Assembly (NCBI GenBank): GCA_002794735.1
Contig: NBAZ01000007.1
Location: forward strand, 434,001 to 498,000
Origin: Pyrrhoderma lamaoense
Lineage: Eukaryota > Basidiomycota > Agaricomycetes > Hymenochaetales > Hymenochaetaceae
DNA: 64,000 nucleotides
Reading direction: 5' to 3'
Within the stretch, counting starts at the first letter, position 1, and each line of letters opens with the position of its first letter. Position numbers and translations under genes: made by a program. Positions 10,579 through 22,547 of the stretch are shown here, piece after piece. The notes below the pieces were generated by a model, which had not been told where the DNA came from, did not search any database, and worked only from the letters and a program-made list of their open reading frames with translations.

Positions 10579-11745
10579 CTATGACTTGGAAAGCAAATAT
10601 GCAAAATGCAGGTCAATACCCCTATCCGCGCACACAGTGCGTATCGTGCCCGAACGCAAATTCGGAAGCTGCCAGTCGGCTATCCTCCTTAGTTCATGAC
10701 CTATTGGTAAATGCAGCTCACGTAGGCTTGGGAAAGCTCCGGAGGATATCAGAGAAGCCCAGTCCTCAATTCCGATTTCATAATTACTATAGACTTTCAG
10801 CGTCTTTAATTGATTTAGTCGGTCTCCAAGGCGTGAGGCAAAAGAGACAGCAAAAGGGACAGCAAGTTGCAAGTTGTGAAGTGAAGTACATGACGCTAGA
10901 AGGTCTTCACTAAGAAGCGGGTGAGCACCCAGTCGTGTATCATCTTCGTTTGTTGAGAAGACTTTGAGTATTTGTAGAGATTTTGAGGCCGATGAAAGGA
11001 TTGAATTAATATCATAGGCTTGATTAGGGGAGGCAAACGAAAGAGATAATTCTTGTAAGTTCTCCCACGCATTGAGTGACACATCAGATAGCTTTCCCCC
11101 ATCCAGGCGAACACCTTCAAGGGATAGTGACTCCAGATGCGGGGGCTTGGGCTTGAATGAATGTATTTCAGAGACATACAAGTCGAGGTTCTTGATCTCA
11201 AGGTGTTTCAAGTTTGTGTAACGAGAAGCAAGCCCATCAGTCCACCGTAAAGAAGCAGAGACAGATCGATTTGATTCAAAGGACCAGTACCACTGCTTTC
11301 CTTCGATCTTCAATCTCGAGATATTTTTAGAGCTTAAGAAACTCCGCAAATACCATTCTGCATGGACTGCACAGTCACCTCCAAGAATGAGTTGCTTAAT
11401 ACCTTCCAATTGGAAAAGTGGTGCAAGGCTAAGATTAAATACTTGTACTGTGCGACATTCGCAAGCCGGCCCCCCAGAGCAGGTGTGAGCCACTGGCTGT
11501 AGATTCAGTGCTGAAATGCGTCTCCCAAGAGCAGGCGATTCGATCAGAGTTCGAGAGAGTAGGAAGCAAGAGTGGTAAGTGAGCAAATTAGGAAAGGCAT
11601 ATAGGACTTTTCTAACTGGGCTGAGCCATGAAGAGGAGACACGGGCAAGGGGCGCCACATAAAAGGCATCAGTTGAGGCAGCTAGGTGTTCAAGTATGAT
11701 AGGTATTAAATCATCTAAGAAGGGGGTTTTTAAAGGTGAATCCAT
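10579..11745 (-). CDS. F-box protein with leucine-rich-repeat-like C-terminus
   Basis: This single-exon gene of 388 codons opens with PFLDDLIPIILEHLAA and then VAPLARVSSSWLSPVRKVLY, the F-box pattern common in the expanded agaricomycete family. The rest has repeated leucine-rich stretches (LKHLEIKNLDLYV, LESLSLEGVRL, LQELSLSF) typical of degenerate LRRs. Such proteins usually recruit substrates to SCF ubiquitin ligases, but the target cannot be deduced. Absence of introns is usual for these fast-evolving F-box genes. Confidence 0.85.
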   Translation of the reverse strand: MDSPLKTPFLDDLIPIILEHLAASTDAFYVAPLARVSSSWLSPVRKVLYAFPNLLTYHSCFLLSRTLIESPALGRRISALNLQPVAHTCSGGPACECRTVQVFNLSLAPLFQLEGIKQLILGGDCAVHAEWYLRSFLSSKNISRLKIEGKQWYWSFESNRSVSASLRWTDGLASRYTNLKHLEIKNLDLYVSEIHSFKPKPPHLESLSLEGVRLDGGKLSDVSLNAWENLQELSLSFASPNQAYDINSILSSASKSLQILKVFSTNEDDTRLGAHPLLSEDLLASCTSLHNLQLAVPFAVSFASRLGDRLNQLKTLKVYSNYEIGIEDWASLISSGAFPSLRELHLPIGHELRRIADWQLPNLRSGTIRTVCADRGIDLHFAYLLSKS

Positions 11746-12549
11746 GTAAGAGCTGGAGTAGCACTTGAGTAGATGGAAGCAAGAGACATAAAAGCAAAGG
11801 GTTATGTACTTAGCGAGCGGAGAGGAGCATCAAGACAAGGTTTTGCCACAAGAAAGCGCTTGCATAAATGGTCTCCTATACCGACCAACTACAGTCTCAG
11901 CGTATGTAAATTGTGGCGGCTGCCATCCTTTTTTGTCTACAATGCGCGAATGGTCTATACATCGGGCCCTGACCATTTATATATTTTCTGAGACGAATAC
12001 CTCTTGGTATTCGTTTCATCCTTGGATTTGAACGTTGGTGGCGGATAGTTGCCTCGATAACTATCCCAGTCCAAATTTTGTCAGAAAATAGGATCAAGTA
12101 ACTCTACTCGTTTATAGATTCAACTCAACCTCATCGGTTTCTTTGGTAGATGATGGTGGATATTATGAGATTGTGACATAAGTCGGATGATTGGACTTAT
12201 TGGATGCTCGGATACTTTTTCGACCTTCAAACTCGTTGCGGAAGTAATTGCGCCATGATGATTTTAACCAATTATACATTTTTTCGAATGATTTGGTGCT
12301 CTTGGCTGACATCTGGAAGTACCGAGTTCGCCAGAGTGTTGTCATGTGCATTGTGCTTCGAATGATAGATGATTTCTTATAATAGTACTAACATTCTATT
12401 TCTTAAGTATAAATCTTGTTCTCACGCGTAATCTATACTTGTGAGCATACACAGATGCTTACATAAGTCACGACAGGCACCTCGTTTTCATCGAGGCGCG
12501 TCGGTAACACCCTCTCGTCTTTACCTTCTTCACCATTCTGTCATCGACA
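11746..12549. promoter_or_regulatory. Divergent intergenic region, F-box / NOT4
   Basis: About 800 bp between divergent starts. It carries a perfect 9-bp-stem hairpin at 11993-12014 (ACGAATACC, loop TCTT, GGTATTCGT) and a smaller CCTCG/CGAGG hairpin at 12480-12496 just upstream of the NOT4 start. The last 50 bp before NOT4 are pyrimidine-rich, as in many fungal promoters. No gene is seen. Confidence 0.4.
11993..12014. repeat. Perfect inverted repeat, 9 bp stem, 4 nt loop
   Basis: ACGAATACC and GGTATTCGT are exact reverse complements separated by TCTT. No T tract follows and no gene ends nearby. Function unknown. Confidence 0.6.
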
Positions 12550-15500
12550 ATGTCGACGCTCTCGAAGTTTCACCCCACTCTACCCGCAGCTGTCTCTCAC
12601 AATAGCCATAGTGCACCATCACAATCAAAATCCCATGTACTCGCAGGGGTACAGGACGCGTATTGGAGTGATGATGAAGCGGTTAGATTTTACTGTTTTT
12701 CTTCCTGTACCTCTTTCATGAACTCATTTACACTTTTGTATTGCCGATAGGAGGATGCAGAGTGCCCGCTTTGCCTAGAGGAAATGGATATCTCTGACCT
12801 TAACTTTAAACCATGTCCATGCTCCTACCAGGTTCATCTTCCGCATACATCCTTTTAAAAAGTATCTCTTACCCTTACTTGTCTAGATTTGTCGTTTCTG
12901 CTGGCACCATATAAAAGAAAATTTAAATGGGAGGTGCCCTGCATGTCGTCGGGAATACACAGATGAAGCTGTGCAGTTCAAACCCGTCAATAAGGAAGAG
13001 TACGTACTATGTGGTATTATGCCACATCAAACTACATCACTTACTTCTAATCCCGCTCAGCCACAAACGTCTTACTCAACAAAAGAAACAACGTGAACGC
13101 GAAAGAAAGGATCTAGATGCTCTAGGGAGGCGCCATTATCTCAATGTTCGTGTCGTACAGCGTAATGTTGTCTATGTTGTCGGTCTTGGGGCCCGTTTTG
13201 CAAAAGAGGAGGTAGGTCAAAAAAGGCTGGATTAGCTTAATTGAAACGGGTTTCTGAAATGTCGGTGATTTCAGTTAATACCTACTCTACGGTCGAATGA
13301 TTACTTTGGGCAATATGGGAAGATAACAAAAATTCTCCTTGTGAAGCGTACTCCACCAGGTGGACGCTCTCCTATTTTAGGTCTGTATATAACCTATTAT
13401 CGTCGGGAAGATGCTGCTCGGGTTATATCTGCGGTTGATGGAAGTCCTTCTCCAAGTGGAGGTGGAGATGTCATGCGTGCTAGTTATGGTACAACAAAGT
13501 ATTGTATATCGTTCCTACGAGGTCTATCATGTACAAATAATGGCTGCATGGACCTGCACGAATGGGGAGATGAAAACGATTGCTTTACTAAAGAAGACCT
13601 GACTACATTGTACGTGCTCTTCAAGTTGTCAGTGGTACATGTCCCTGAGTTAAAATGACTACAGGAAACATACAATGAAGGATACAGAAAGCAGACAAAG
13701 AACTACCACAGTTGTTAGCAAGAAAACTGATGAAAACGGTGGGTGTTTATAATTGACTAATACAAGTAACATGGGCTGAGATGTATGTAAAGTTGGATTG
13801 CCTCGGACAGCCGGATGGGGTCAAAAACCTGCTCTGGGGCCTTCATCGACATCAAACACTTCATCATCAAATACGATACCCGTTCGTTCTGCAAGGAGAG
13901 GACATCGTCAGACTCGGTCTGGAACATCTGGGGAGACCCGGACACCATCTACCACTGCACCGAGACAGGTTACTCAACAAGAACGTAAGATTTCAACAAG
14001 GACACCCTCTCAAGCCTCAAATTCTCGTCCATCCACTCCAGCGGCATCTTCATTGCCACAACGCCCAAGTACTCCTACCGGCGTTTCTACAACGAAGGCT
14101 GCAAAATCAAGAAGAGAATCACAGAACCCATTACCTCCTAGATCACCTACATCTTCTGTTGCTGTCGAATCTGATATAGGTTCTCTTGAGGCTGTATCCG
14201 CCTCTCCAGCCTTATCTGCTTCAAGAGTTTCTACGCCTCCTGTAGTTACCCCAGCGGCCCCACCGGGATTACCTGCAGTACCCCCAGGCCTCATGACACC
14301 GCCTCCTGGAATATCCACCCCAGCTTCTGTTCAGTCTTCATCGCCTCTTGTAAGAGAAGCATCAGCTTCCTCCTATCAAATATCAACTCAAGCACAAGCT
14401 CTACTTGATGATGTACGAAATCGCAGGGAGTCATTGGTACCCTTGGCATCCTTTAGTCCATTCCCCGATCTTGATCGTACGCTTCAGAATTTGAGCGGTG
14501 GGAATGGGGATACTGGGGGATTCAACTTCAACTTGGATCCTAAACTTGCTGTTGATGATGATGCCTTTGAGGCACCGCTACCCGATTTGGATGATTCGAC
14601 CTCATTATCATCGGGAACTTTCTTTGATCCCTTTTCCAGCAACCGACCCAGTAACAATATGTCACCCTTCAACCCACCCCAGGTTTATCGCATGCCAATG
14701 GTCCCCCAGGTATGCTCTACGACGGTTTTAAAACACCTGGCCTGGAAAGGACATCGTCAAGTGCGTCGGGATACACAGGACCCTTCAATCCTTTTGGTGA
14801 AACATCGGAGGCGACTTCTCAGACGAGCTTCCAAAGGCCATCACCTATACCAGATGATGACTCGTCGAGACGTATGTCTCGATTTGGGTTCGCTCGTGAG
14901 AGGCAGGGATCCCTGGGGTTGATGAATTCCGCAACCCCTTCACCCCTTCTTAGTGCAAATACCTCTCTTTCTTCATTGTCACTAGCAGATAATGCAAACA
15001 TCTCCTCCGCTACTAGCTCACACGCTCCGTGGCCATTCCAGAGGCAGCATGATTTTCCACCTGCTCCTCCGGGTCTTGGACCTACGCGCACTGGGACTCC
15101 TGGATCGGCTCGAGGGTCTCCTCTTGTACCTTACGCTCATGCTCAGACCTTACCCCCTTCGATGCAACAGTCTTCATACCCCTCTCAACCCCTAGATTTC
15201 AACCTTTTGATATGGGTCCAAGTGATGTTTCACTAAAGGACATGCTGGGGATCGGCAGGGATCGTATTCACGAACCTCGCAATGCAGCCTCTGGTAGGAG
15301 ACTTTTACTTGTATAATATATAACAGAATCACCATTTGACGGAAATGTACTTTTGTTCAATTTATTTGAATGTTATTCAGACAATCATACACATAGTATA
15401 TCTGGTGTTCCGTTCCAAGATCCAGCAATCATGTCATCTGTGCCTTATGTGTCATCACCTAATAACGGTGGTTTCCACTTTACTTCTGAGAATTCTTCGT

Positions 15501-17615
15501 CAGAGACTGGATTATCTTCACAACTTATGCCTAATAGACCGCCTGGCCTCTCGTATCAAAATTCACAACATCTTGGTTCTCAAGGATCCATTCCTGGGCA
15601 AGTTGCTTCTCCGATGATGATGGGTGGTGGTCCGATGCATTCGTCCATGATGCAGAACCAGGTGCATGCCCAGGGTCCTTTAGGTAAGTCTTCAGCATTC
15701 AATGTGTATAGTTCTTTCTCCACGAGCCATGCTTCCGCAGCGCGAAGATTGTTATGGTCATAGAAAGTCGTGGAAGCTAGCCTATACGTCGCATTGATGG
15801 ATTAATTTCGTTAGAGTGCTATTTAGCAAATTTGCCGATTTGGAGTTGATATTTTTTGGGACTCCAATAAATCATGTTCCTCTCTCCCTCACCTTTTTCG
15901 TATTCTTCTCTTATGTCCATACATGTAGGGCTGAGCCTGTGCTAATACCTTTTTCATCCCCTTTTCTCGGGTTAGCCCCTCCAACACCGTCTTCTACTTC
16001 ACTCGTGTCATTTGCGCCAGACTCCGTGACTGAAGAACATTCAGTTGAACCATCTCCGATACTTTCTGCTGCAGATTTTCCTGCTCTACCTACAGCTAAT
16101 GTTAGCTCTGAGTCCCAGTCACAACCACGAGTTGATGAGACATCCGTAAAGGATGACCAAGCCAAAGTAAAATTGGGCCGTAAGGCTGCAAAGAAAGCAG
16201 CACAAGCTGAGAGAGCAGCTGAACGTGAGCGTCTTGCTAAAGAAAGAGCAGCTGAGAAATTACGTCTCGCAAAAGAGAAAACTGAAGAAAAGGAACGTAT
16301 CGAAAAGGACAAAATGGAAGAAAAGGAACGTCTCCAAAAACAGAAAGCGGAAAGAGAACGCGTTGCTAGGGAAAAGGCAGAGCGCGATGCTGAGAAGGAA
16401 CGCGCTGAAAAGGAGAAACAAGCCGCATCGAAAAAAATTGAGGCAAACAAAGCAGCCGCAAAAGCTGCGAAGGCAAAGGAACAAGCGGCAGTCAAGCAAA
16501 CTCAGAAGTTAGCCGCGGCTGCAGCGAAGGCTGAAGCAAAAGCGGCAGCAAAAACTCAATCGAATGCCCAAGATGATACATCATCACCTATGCCTATTTT
16601 ATCAAAGATGCCTAAAAAGAACAAACCTGTGACGAAACCTATCAAGATCCCCAAGGAGGATGATAGTGTGCATGATGTTCAGTCTTCTATTCCCTCAGCA
16701 GTGACTGCGAATTCTGAGTCAGTACAGCTTCCCGTTGTGAGGACTCCTAATGTTACAGAAATTGTAAATTCTTCCGATGCGGAGCTCATTGGCTTTAGTG
16801 CTACACATTCTTTCCACGATCAAATTCCTCGAACGGAACCGAAAAGTATATCTCAAATGTTACAGGAAATAAGCAATGAAAAAGGGCAATACTACCTAGA
16901 TAATCATCCGTTCTTTGATCTTACCAAGATAAATCCAGCTGCAAAGATGGCTTTAGACTACGGTACTATGAAACGTGCACTTTCGGCCTTTCCTGCAGGT
17001 GGGGGATCGTTTGTGGACAATGCCTCTACTCGTCTTGATGACAAGACTGTCTCATCTTTCCAACAGCTTTTAGAGACATTGACACAAACGATGTCCGAAT
17101 TGATACAACTTCTACCCCAGGCCACGTGGGGATCCATCTTTGATGTATTGAGCCAGGATCTGAAGGAGTTAAAGCGTGAGTATTCCCTGCGCAGCTCGAC
17201 ATCATTTGACGGGCTCGTCCATGATGATCTGCCGGATGATGCAGATGAGGATGAAGACGAGTTCCTTGAGGATCTTGGCGGAGATGCCCCAACATCAGCT
17301 ATGGATAAGCGTGCAAAATGGATGGAAGTTCAACTAGCGAAACTTGAGGAATTACATCGAGATGTTAACTCTGCTGCTGCACGTGCGATTCTTGCTTCTA
17401 ATGATCGTGGTTGGGACGTTCGTGGATGCCTGCCACATATCGGAAATACACTAGCACGATTTGAACATCTCGGATTCGTGGAGGAAGAAGGAAAGATGCG
17501 TTCAATGACGAAGGAGGAATTAGAAAAGAAACTAATTGTCGCAAAAGAGGCGGCTGTGTTTGCAGAGACGGAGTTGAGGGAAGCTATGCAGGCAGTCATC
17601 TCACAAAAACCATGA
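12550..17615 (+). CDS. NOT4: CCR4-NOT subunit NOT4, RING E3 ubiquitin ligase (frame breaks)
   Basis: Early exons are 12550..12681, 12751..12831, 12887..12999, 13061..13211, 13275..13609, 13665..13738 and one from 13793. The N-terminus holds the C4C4 RING (ECPLCLEEMD ... CRFCWHHIKENLNGRCPACRREY). An RRM follows (VVYVVGLGARF ... YFGQYGKITKILLVKR), then a CCCH zinc finger (FLRGLSCTNNGCMDLHEW). This order is diagnostic for NOT4/CNOT4. The long C-terminus is disordered and Pro/Ser-rich, then has a Lys/Glu/Ala coiled coil (about 16160-16560) and a conserved-looking helical end. Two apparent single-base losses, near 14677-14680 and 15203-15208, break the frame, and the splice between 15684 and about 15930-15975 is unresolved. 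NOT4 acts in translation surveillance and mRNA decay. Confidence 0.93.
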
Positions 17616-17841
17616 AATCACCAGAAATGGGTGGGCGAAGTAGAATTAGCACTTGAATAGATAAACATCGATTATTACAAAATTACTATAGTTGTTTGTG
17701 GATTGAAAAACTGACTGATCAGTAAAGCCTGGCCCGTTGCTGCGGCTGGTGGATGTTAATTACTATATAAGTTCCAACTGTAATTGAAATGCACCTTACT
17801 CTGCTCCATCATCTTGGATAGGTCATACACACAAATCAAGG

Positions 17842-18978
17842 ATGGCTTCCTCAAAGCACCCGGACACCCATTTCCAATCAAGTCTTCTTGTCTTCCTTTT
17901 CCTTGTTGGCATGCTGCTTCTCATGATACTAAAGACAGAATACAACACTCCTCCAGCTCAAGTCCCGGCGAACTCAAGATTACATCAATTACTGTATACT
18001 GAAAATCCGTTATCCAACACTGAGTCTTTCCCAGCTCTTGTCCGACAAAAAGATGGATTTGATGCTTGCTCTTCTGGTTCAAATCGTAATGACATCATAC
18101 CTGAAGGGGAAGGAGCAAAGGTCGAGATGATTAAGCTATCTGGATACTGGAAAGAAGTTCGTGCATCCTTTGGACTGGTTCCTTTACCTGATATTATTCG
18201 AGTTCCTGTAGAGTGTAGTACTGGTGGACACCAAACCCAATCTGACGCACTTCCGCAGCTATCACCAAGTGGTATGGAAGCTACATGGACTAAAAATTAT
18301 TTGGGTTCTAGCCGTTCAAAGAAGACACATCTTTGGTGGTTAGGTAGACTAAATCCCAGCCTGCGAAGGAGCTTACAAGAGATGGGATCCGATATTGAAA
18401 AAACTGGTTCCGATTTCTTTGAGGAGTACAATTTATCTAAACGCCATGGAGATTCCATTTCTAAATTATCGTCTAAATGGAATATTCAAAACATAAAAGC
18501 ATCGAAAGAGAAGGAACACATAGTAACTTCCCTTGATCCGCAGCCTAAGTCCAAAGCCGACGGTACTCTTCTCTCAGCTTTAGAAATCATAGCAAACGTA
18601 ACTTTTGGTTCTCACTCTGCTCAGATTCCTAAAGAAGACTCGAAGGACTTACTTGAAAGCAATCTACCTACAACACCATACTCGGAATCGCCAGTAGACG
18701 AAAAAATCTCAGAGTCTCCTGGTCTTTTCTTATCCGAAGATTCGAAACCGGGGAAGGATAAGAGCAAGAATAATCATGCTACACTTGGATCTGTAGCCGC
18801 TGCTTTTCGTGCTATTGCAGCTCATGAACTCAACTCGAAGAGCCACAACCGCCGTCATTACAGTGACTCAGGCTCTCGTCCTCGCCAGAGCCCTGATCAG
18901 CGTCAACATCAGCAATATATACGTGGACGTCCTCATTCTCGGAGCTTATTCGCTAAAAGAGGCCTAGATCACGAATGA
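17842..18978 (+). CDS. Orphan membrane-anchored protein
   Basis: A single open frame of 378 codons starts at the first ATG, 226 bp after NOT4. Residues about 13-32 form a strong hydrophobic segment (SLLVFLFLVGMLLLMIL) after a short hydrophilic N-terminus. That fits a type II signal anchor or an uncleaved signal. The rest is hydrophilic and rich in Ser, Lys and Asp. It contains a KLSGYWKEVRASFGLVPLPDIIRVPVECS block that looks folded, and a His/Arg/Ser-rich tail. I do not recognise a family. Codon use looks like that of its neighbours, so I believe it is a real gene. Confidence 0.7.
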   Translation: MASSKHPDTHFQSSLLVFLFLVGMLLLMILKTEYNTPPAQVPANSRLHQLLYTENPLSNTESFPALVRQKDGFDACSSGSNRNDIIPEGEGAKVEMIKLSGYWKEVRASFGLVPLPDIIRVPVECSTGGHQTQSDALPQLSPSGMEATWTKNYLGSSRSKKTHLWWLGRLNPSLRRSLQEMGSDIEKTGSDFFEEYNLSKRHGDSISKLSSKWNIQNIKASKEKEHIVTSLDPQPKSKADGTLLSALEIIANVTFGSHSAQIPKEDSKDLLESNLPTTPYSESPVDEKISESPGLFLSEDSKPGKDKSKNNHATLGSVAAAFRAIAAHELNSKSHNRRHYSDSGSRPRQSPDQRQHQQYIRGRPHSRSLFAKRGLDHE

Positions 18979-20815
18979 TGACAGCTTTTTTCGGATTGCT
19001 CTTATAAACTCACTTCCAGCGAACTGTGAAGGGATGAAAAGAGGGAAAGAAAAGAACCACTGATAGACTAGCAATAAAAAGGACTAACAAGGTGATGAGA
19101 GTGGAGATTTGAGAAAATCCATCAGCGTATAGAGTCTCTTGAGTTTCATCCATTATATACCAAGCTTGTATTTGTAACCCCCTCCCTCAAAAAACACACA
19201 CACAACAGTGTTTTATCCCTCTTAGAATCTGTTGTAGTTTTTACTTCAAAGTAGTGACCATAATCATCAAGTTATATAACATATACCGAGACACATCAAA
19301 GCTATAAATCAATGTAAGAGATCCCGAAACAGGATGGATAAGATAGATATAAATCTAGAAAAAGAGAGTTTAATCAACTCTGACATGCTTGCACAAAATC
19401 TTTGAGCTTATCCTACATAGTAGGATCTAATCGGGAAGGGAGTAATATGGCACAAGATTACAAGAGAAAATCCAGTATGAGAATGAGTTTAACAGGTAAT
19501 TAGCATGACGAATTCTTCGCTTTCCTCCATTCAATGAAGTCAATTGTAAGGGTGGGGCAAGCCTAAGCATTAGGTATCACTAGCCAATAGAACTCCTGTA
19601 AAAACATAGTAAGAAGCGAAGATAATAACCCCTTCTTTATCATACTCACTTTACAGTACAGCGGAACCCGTACATGTACATCTAAGTATATAGAAGTGTG
19701 ATAATAACTTATTTGAACATATTGACATGAGACTGTCAACAGTCATTCCTTACCATAGACCTCATAGTATTGGATCTTTTATATGTTCTCCTCTCCTATA
19801 AAGACAGTTGTTTCAATACCATATCTATGTATATTGGACGGCAACGTGCTTTTATAAATTCAACGACATTCTTTAATATGATAGGAAGTCACCAATAATA
19901 CCGACTAAAAAGCTAAAGCATGCTAGCATGAAATAATGATCGTTGTTAGAGACTGTTAGAGCCAGTGATCACCTATACAATGGCTTTTCATCTACATATC
20001 AAAATTACGAGAATCTCTTCACAGAGTGAAAAGTCAGTACTTCCAATTCCTAGAGCAGGAAACAGCAGTGATATGTATATGGGAAACAACATGCTGTTTA
20101 ATGTCATATCAATTTAGATATCCAATATTCCCTACACCCAGATAAGACAACAGGTGAAATGCATTTGATATGATTATTGTAGTAGGTGCCACCACAGACT
20201 TGAAATATATAAGCTCAAGCTGATTATCCCATTGAACTGTCATGAGCGACGTCTTTGGGCAACATATGATTGTTAGCAAAACTTGCATGTATTCACTTTT
20301 TTCTGACGACGGAATCGCGGTCTTGTGTAGAGACAACACATTATATCCCCAGCGATAGAGTTAGGTAGCATGCTTTGCAGTTCAACTCAGGCTTCGTCAC
20401 TGTAATAAATTTAGTCCAGATTCATATCCAAACCACCTAGCCTCCGCGATGAAAACATATACAGGACAAGGAGAACACTCAGTCCCTTCCAAACACGCTA
20501 AGCTTCTTATTATTGTATAATAACCAGACGTCTGTAGCAGTATATTCCAAAGGATAGATCCAAAACAAGGAGCCGGAATTAATCTATAATTTGTAATGTT
20601 CCCTGTATATCATGGGCACATATAACGAGCTTGATCATCATAGAGTACAAGAAGAGATGTGTCGTAGGGAACCCTTCTGAACAAATGGCAGCTCAAATAT
20701 TTGTGATCAGTTTGTATCCACTACGAAAAGAAGAAGTTTCACCCATATTCCCTCGAAGAGGTAGTTGTACATGCACAATTACACAGTTATATTATACAGA
20801 TGCAAGAAAAGATGA
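18979..20815. other. Gene-poor AT-rich stretch
   Basis: This 1.8 kb region has no convincing coding frame on either strand. The longest is about 76 codons on the minus strand at 20109-20339, with no family features. It lies between converging genes (orphan at 17842, PDCD5 at 21452), so the two 3' ends lie here. Long UTRs or a non-coding transcript are possible, but the sequence does not show either. Confidence 0.4.
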
Positions 20816-21452
20816 TTATAGATCGAAATCAAAATCATCGTCATCGTCGTCAATCTCCTTTCTTCGTTGATACTATAAACAAAGGTCGGAGCTTCAGCAT
20901 AAACCATAGTGGTGTAAGCATGATATTTTTCTCTTACTACTATTGCGCCCTTCTTATTTCCTGCTTTCGACTGAGCATCTTCAGCCTGTTAAGGAAAGGT
21001 AGCATATATATTAGATCGTTCGTTAGATACAATAAATACGGCTTGTTTACCTGTTCCAGAAGACTGATGAGTTGTTCTTCACCCACCCGACCTCTCAATT
21101 GGCCAGTTTGTGCCATTCTTAATAATATGCTCTCAATCTGAGCTGATCGAGTTGGACTAACAAGGGAAATTCGTGCAACTGAAAGAAAGGAGTAAACGGG
21201 GGGTATTCAGTGAGATTTATAGAATACAGATATTTTCAATTACATACGACGTTCTCGAGCTTTTTGATCCAGAACAGTAGCTAGTAAGTCTCTTCGCATT
21301 TGTTCTTCCGCTTCACGCTTCGCTGTATCGGCTTCACCATTACCACCGGCTGTTGAAAGCCCTTGTGGCGCGGGTGATGGCGAAGAACTTGCATTCTGTC
21401 GTAGCTGCTGTAGCCTCGCCGCTCTGATCGCCGCTAATTCCGCATCTTCCAT
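20816..21452 (-). CDS. PDCD5: PDCD5/TFAR19-family DNA-binding protein
   Basis: Four exons (21452..21248, 21178..21051, 20985..20938, 20872..20816) join cleanly in phase. The N-terminus has ELAAIRAARLQQLRQ. The core carries EEQMRRDLLATVLDQKARERRLARISLV and then RMAQTGQLRGRVGEEQLISLLEQ, the three-helix PDCD5 fold. After the last intron the tail reads YQRRKEIDDDDDDFDFDL, the typical acidic C-terminus. Length is about 145 aa, as expected. Human PDCD5 is linked to apoptosis and TIP60; archaeal and yeast relatives bind DNA. It is divergently paired with CIA2 at 165 bp. Confidence 0.93.
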
Positions 21453-21617
21453 TGTTTTTGCAAGATATCCTTGATGTTAGGAAATAAACTTGCTTTCGAA
21501 GAGAACGACTTGTATGGACAGGTACAAATCAATTATAACTCTGCGATCGCGCGAAAGCTCACATTACGTCAGTTATAGTCTCTTAGTCAATGACCCGAGT
21601 CTTGTACTACAGCCATC
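21453..21617. promoter_or_regulatory. Bidirectional promoter PDCD5 / CIA2
   Basis: The starts are 165 bp apart. The region holds GCGATCGC, a perfect palindrome at 21543-21550 that runs into GCGCGAAA, and a CRE-like TTACGTCA at 21564-21571. Either could drive both genes. Assignment is by motif resemblance only. Confidence 0.5.
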
Positions 21618-22308
21618 ATGCCTCCAGAAATCTACAACGCAAACCCAACTATCTTTACAACTTCTAGATCATCTAAGTCTTTGGCATCTAGCTCATTATG
21701 GATGGATGACTATGGCGCTTCATCAGACTCAGACGAGTCTGATGTAGAGGCCATCGGTTCAGAAGAAATATTTGGTACGCAATTGCCTGTATATTCTTCC
21801 ATATATGCTGTCAATCAGTACATATACTGACCATTGATTACTCGAATAGATCATATTCGATCAATCAATGATCCTGAGCATCCGCTCACTCTGGAACAAC
21901 TCGCAGTTGTTTCAGCTCCGCAAGTCGAAGTCCATGGAAACAACGTTATCGTCGAATTCACACCTACTGTTCCGCATTGTGGTGCATCTACATTAATAGG
22001 TACGAATAATCTTTCTGGACTAGGGGCTCCCTCGTACCCATACTCATGGCCCATGTAGGACTCTCAATACGAGTACGACTGATGCGCACACTTCCTCACC
22101 GCTTCAAGGTTGATATCCGTGTCAAGCCAGGTTCTCATCAAAGTGAAGCAGCATGTAAGAATCAGATAAGTCTAGGCGTTGAGGTTATGCTAATCCTGAG
22201 GAAGTGAATAAACAGCTTAACGACAAAGAACGTGTCGCAGCCGCACTAGAGAACAATGCTCTCCTGAATGTTGTGGAACAATGTTTAACACCCCTTACTC
22301 AAAAATAA
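21618..22308 (+). CDS. CIA2: MIP18/CIAO2-family cytosolic Fe-S assembly protein
   Basis: Exons 21618..21774, 21850..21999, 22059..22154 and 22205..22308. After an acidic N-terminal stretch the conserved core reads [18 protein letters not shown], then [53 protein letters not shown] and [16 protein letters not shown]. That is an almost complete match to the CIAO2B/Cia2 family, including the reactive Cys in PHCG. The protein belongs to the CIA targeting complex that inserts Fe-S clusters into nuclear and cytosolic apoproteins. The last junction gives Leu where Val is usual before NKQLND; this may be a slightly wrong splice. Confidence 0.95.
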
Positions 22309-22547
22309 ACCATACCGGATGGAGTGCATGACTCCGATTCCAAATAGGCTGCATGCATATCTATACAACTTATCATCTAAATCAGGATAATATTTCAGTA
22401 TGTAGAATAAGAACAGAACTTCCTAGAGATACATGTACAAGTACATAGCTATGCCGTAACATTAAGTGCACAAAACAGATATAACAGATTCGATAGCATG
22501 AAGAAAAAAGCAATTTCCGGGACCACAATCTCCGATTACTAGGGTAG

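Noticed and set aside
15684..15975. Missing G at 15928-15930 in NOT4
   Set aside because: An acceptor at about 15975 or a micro-exon also gives a consistent phase, so this site does not independently support the run-length error.
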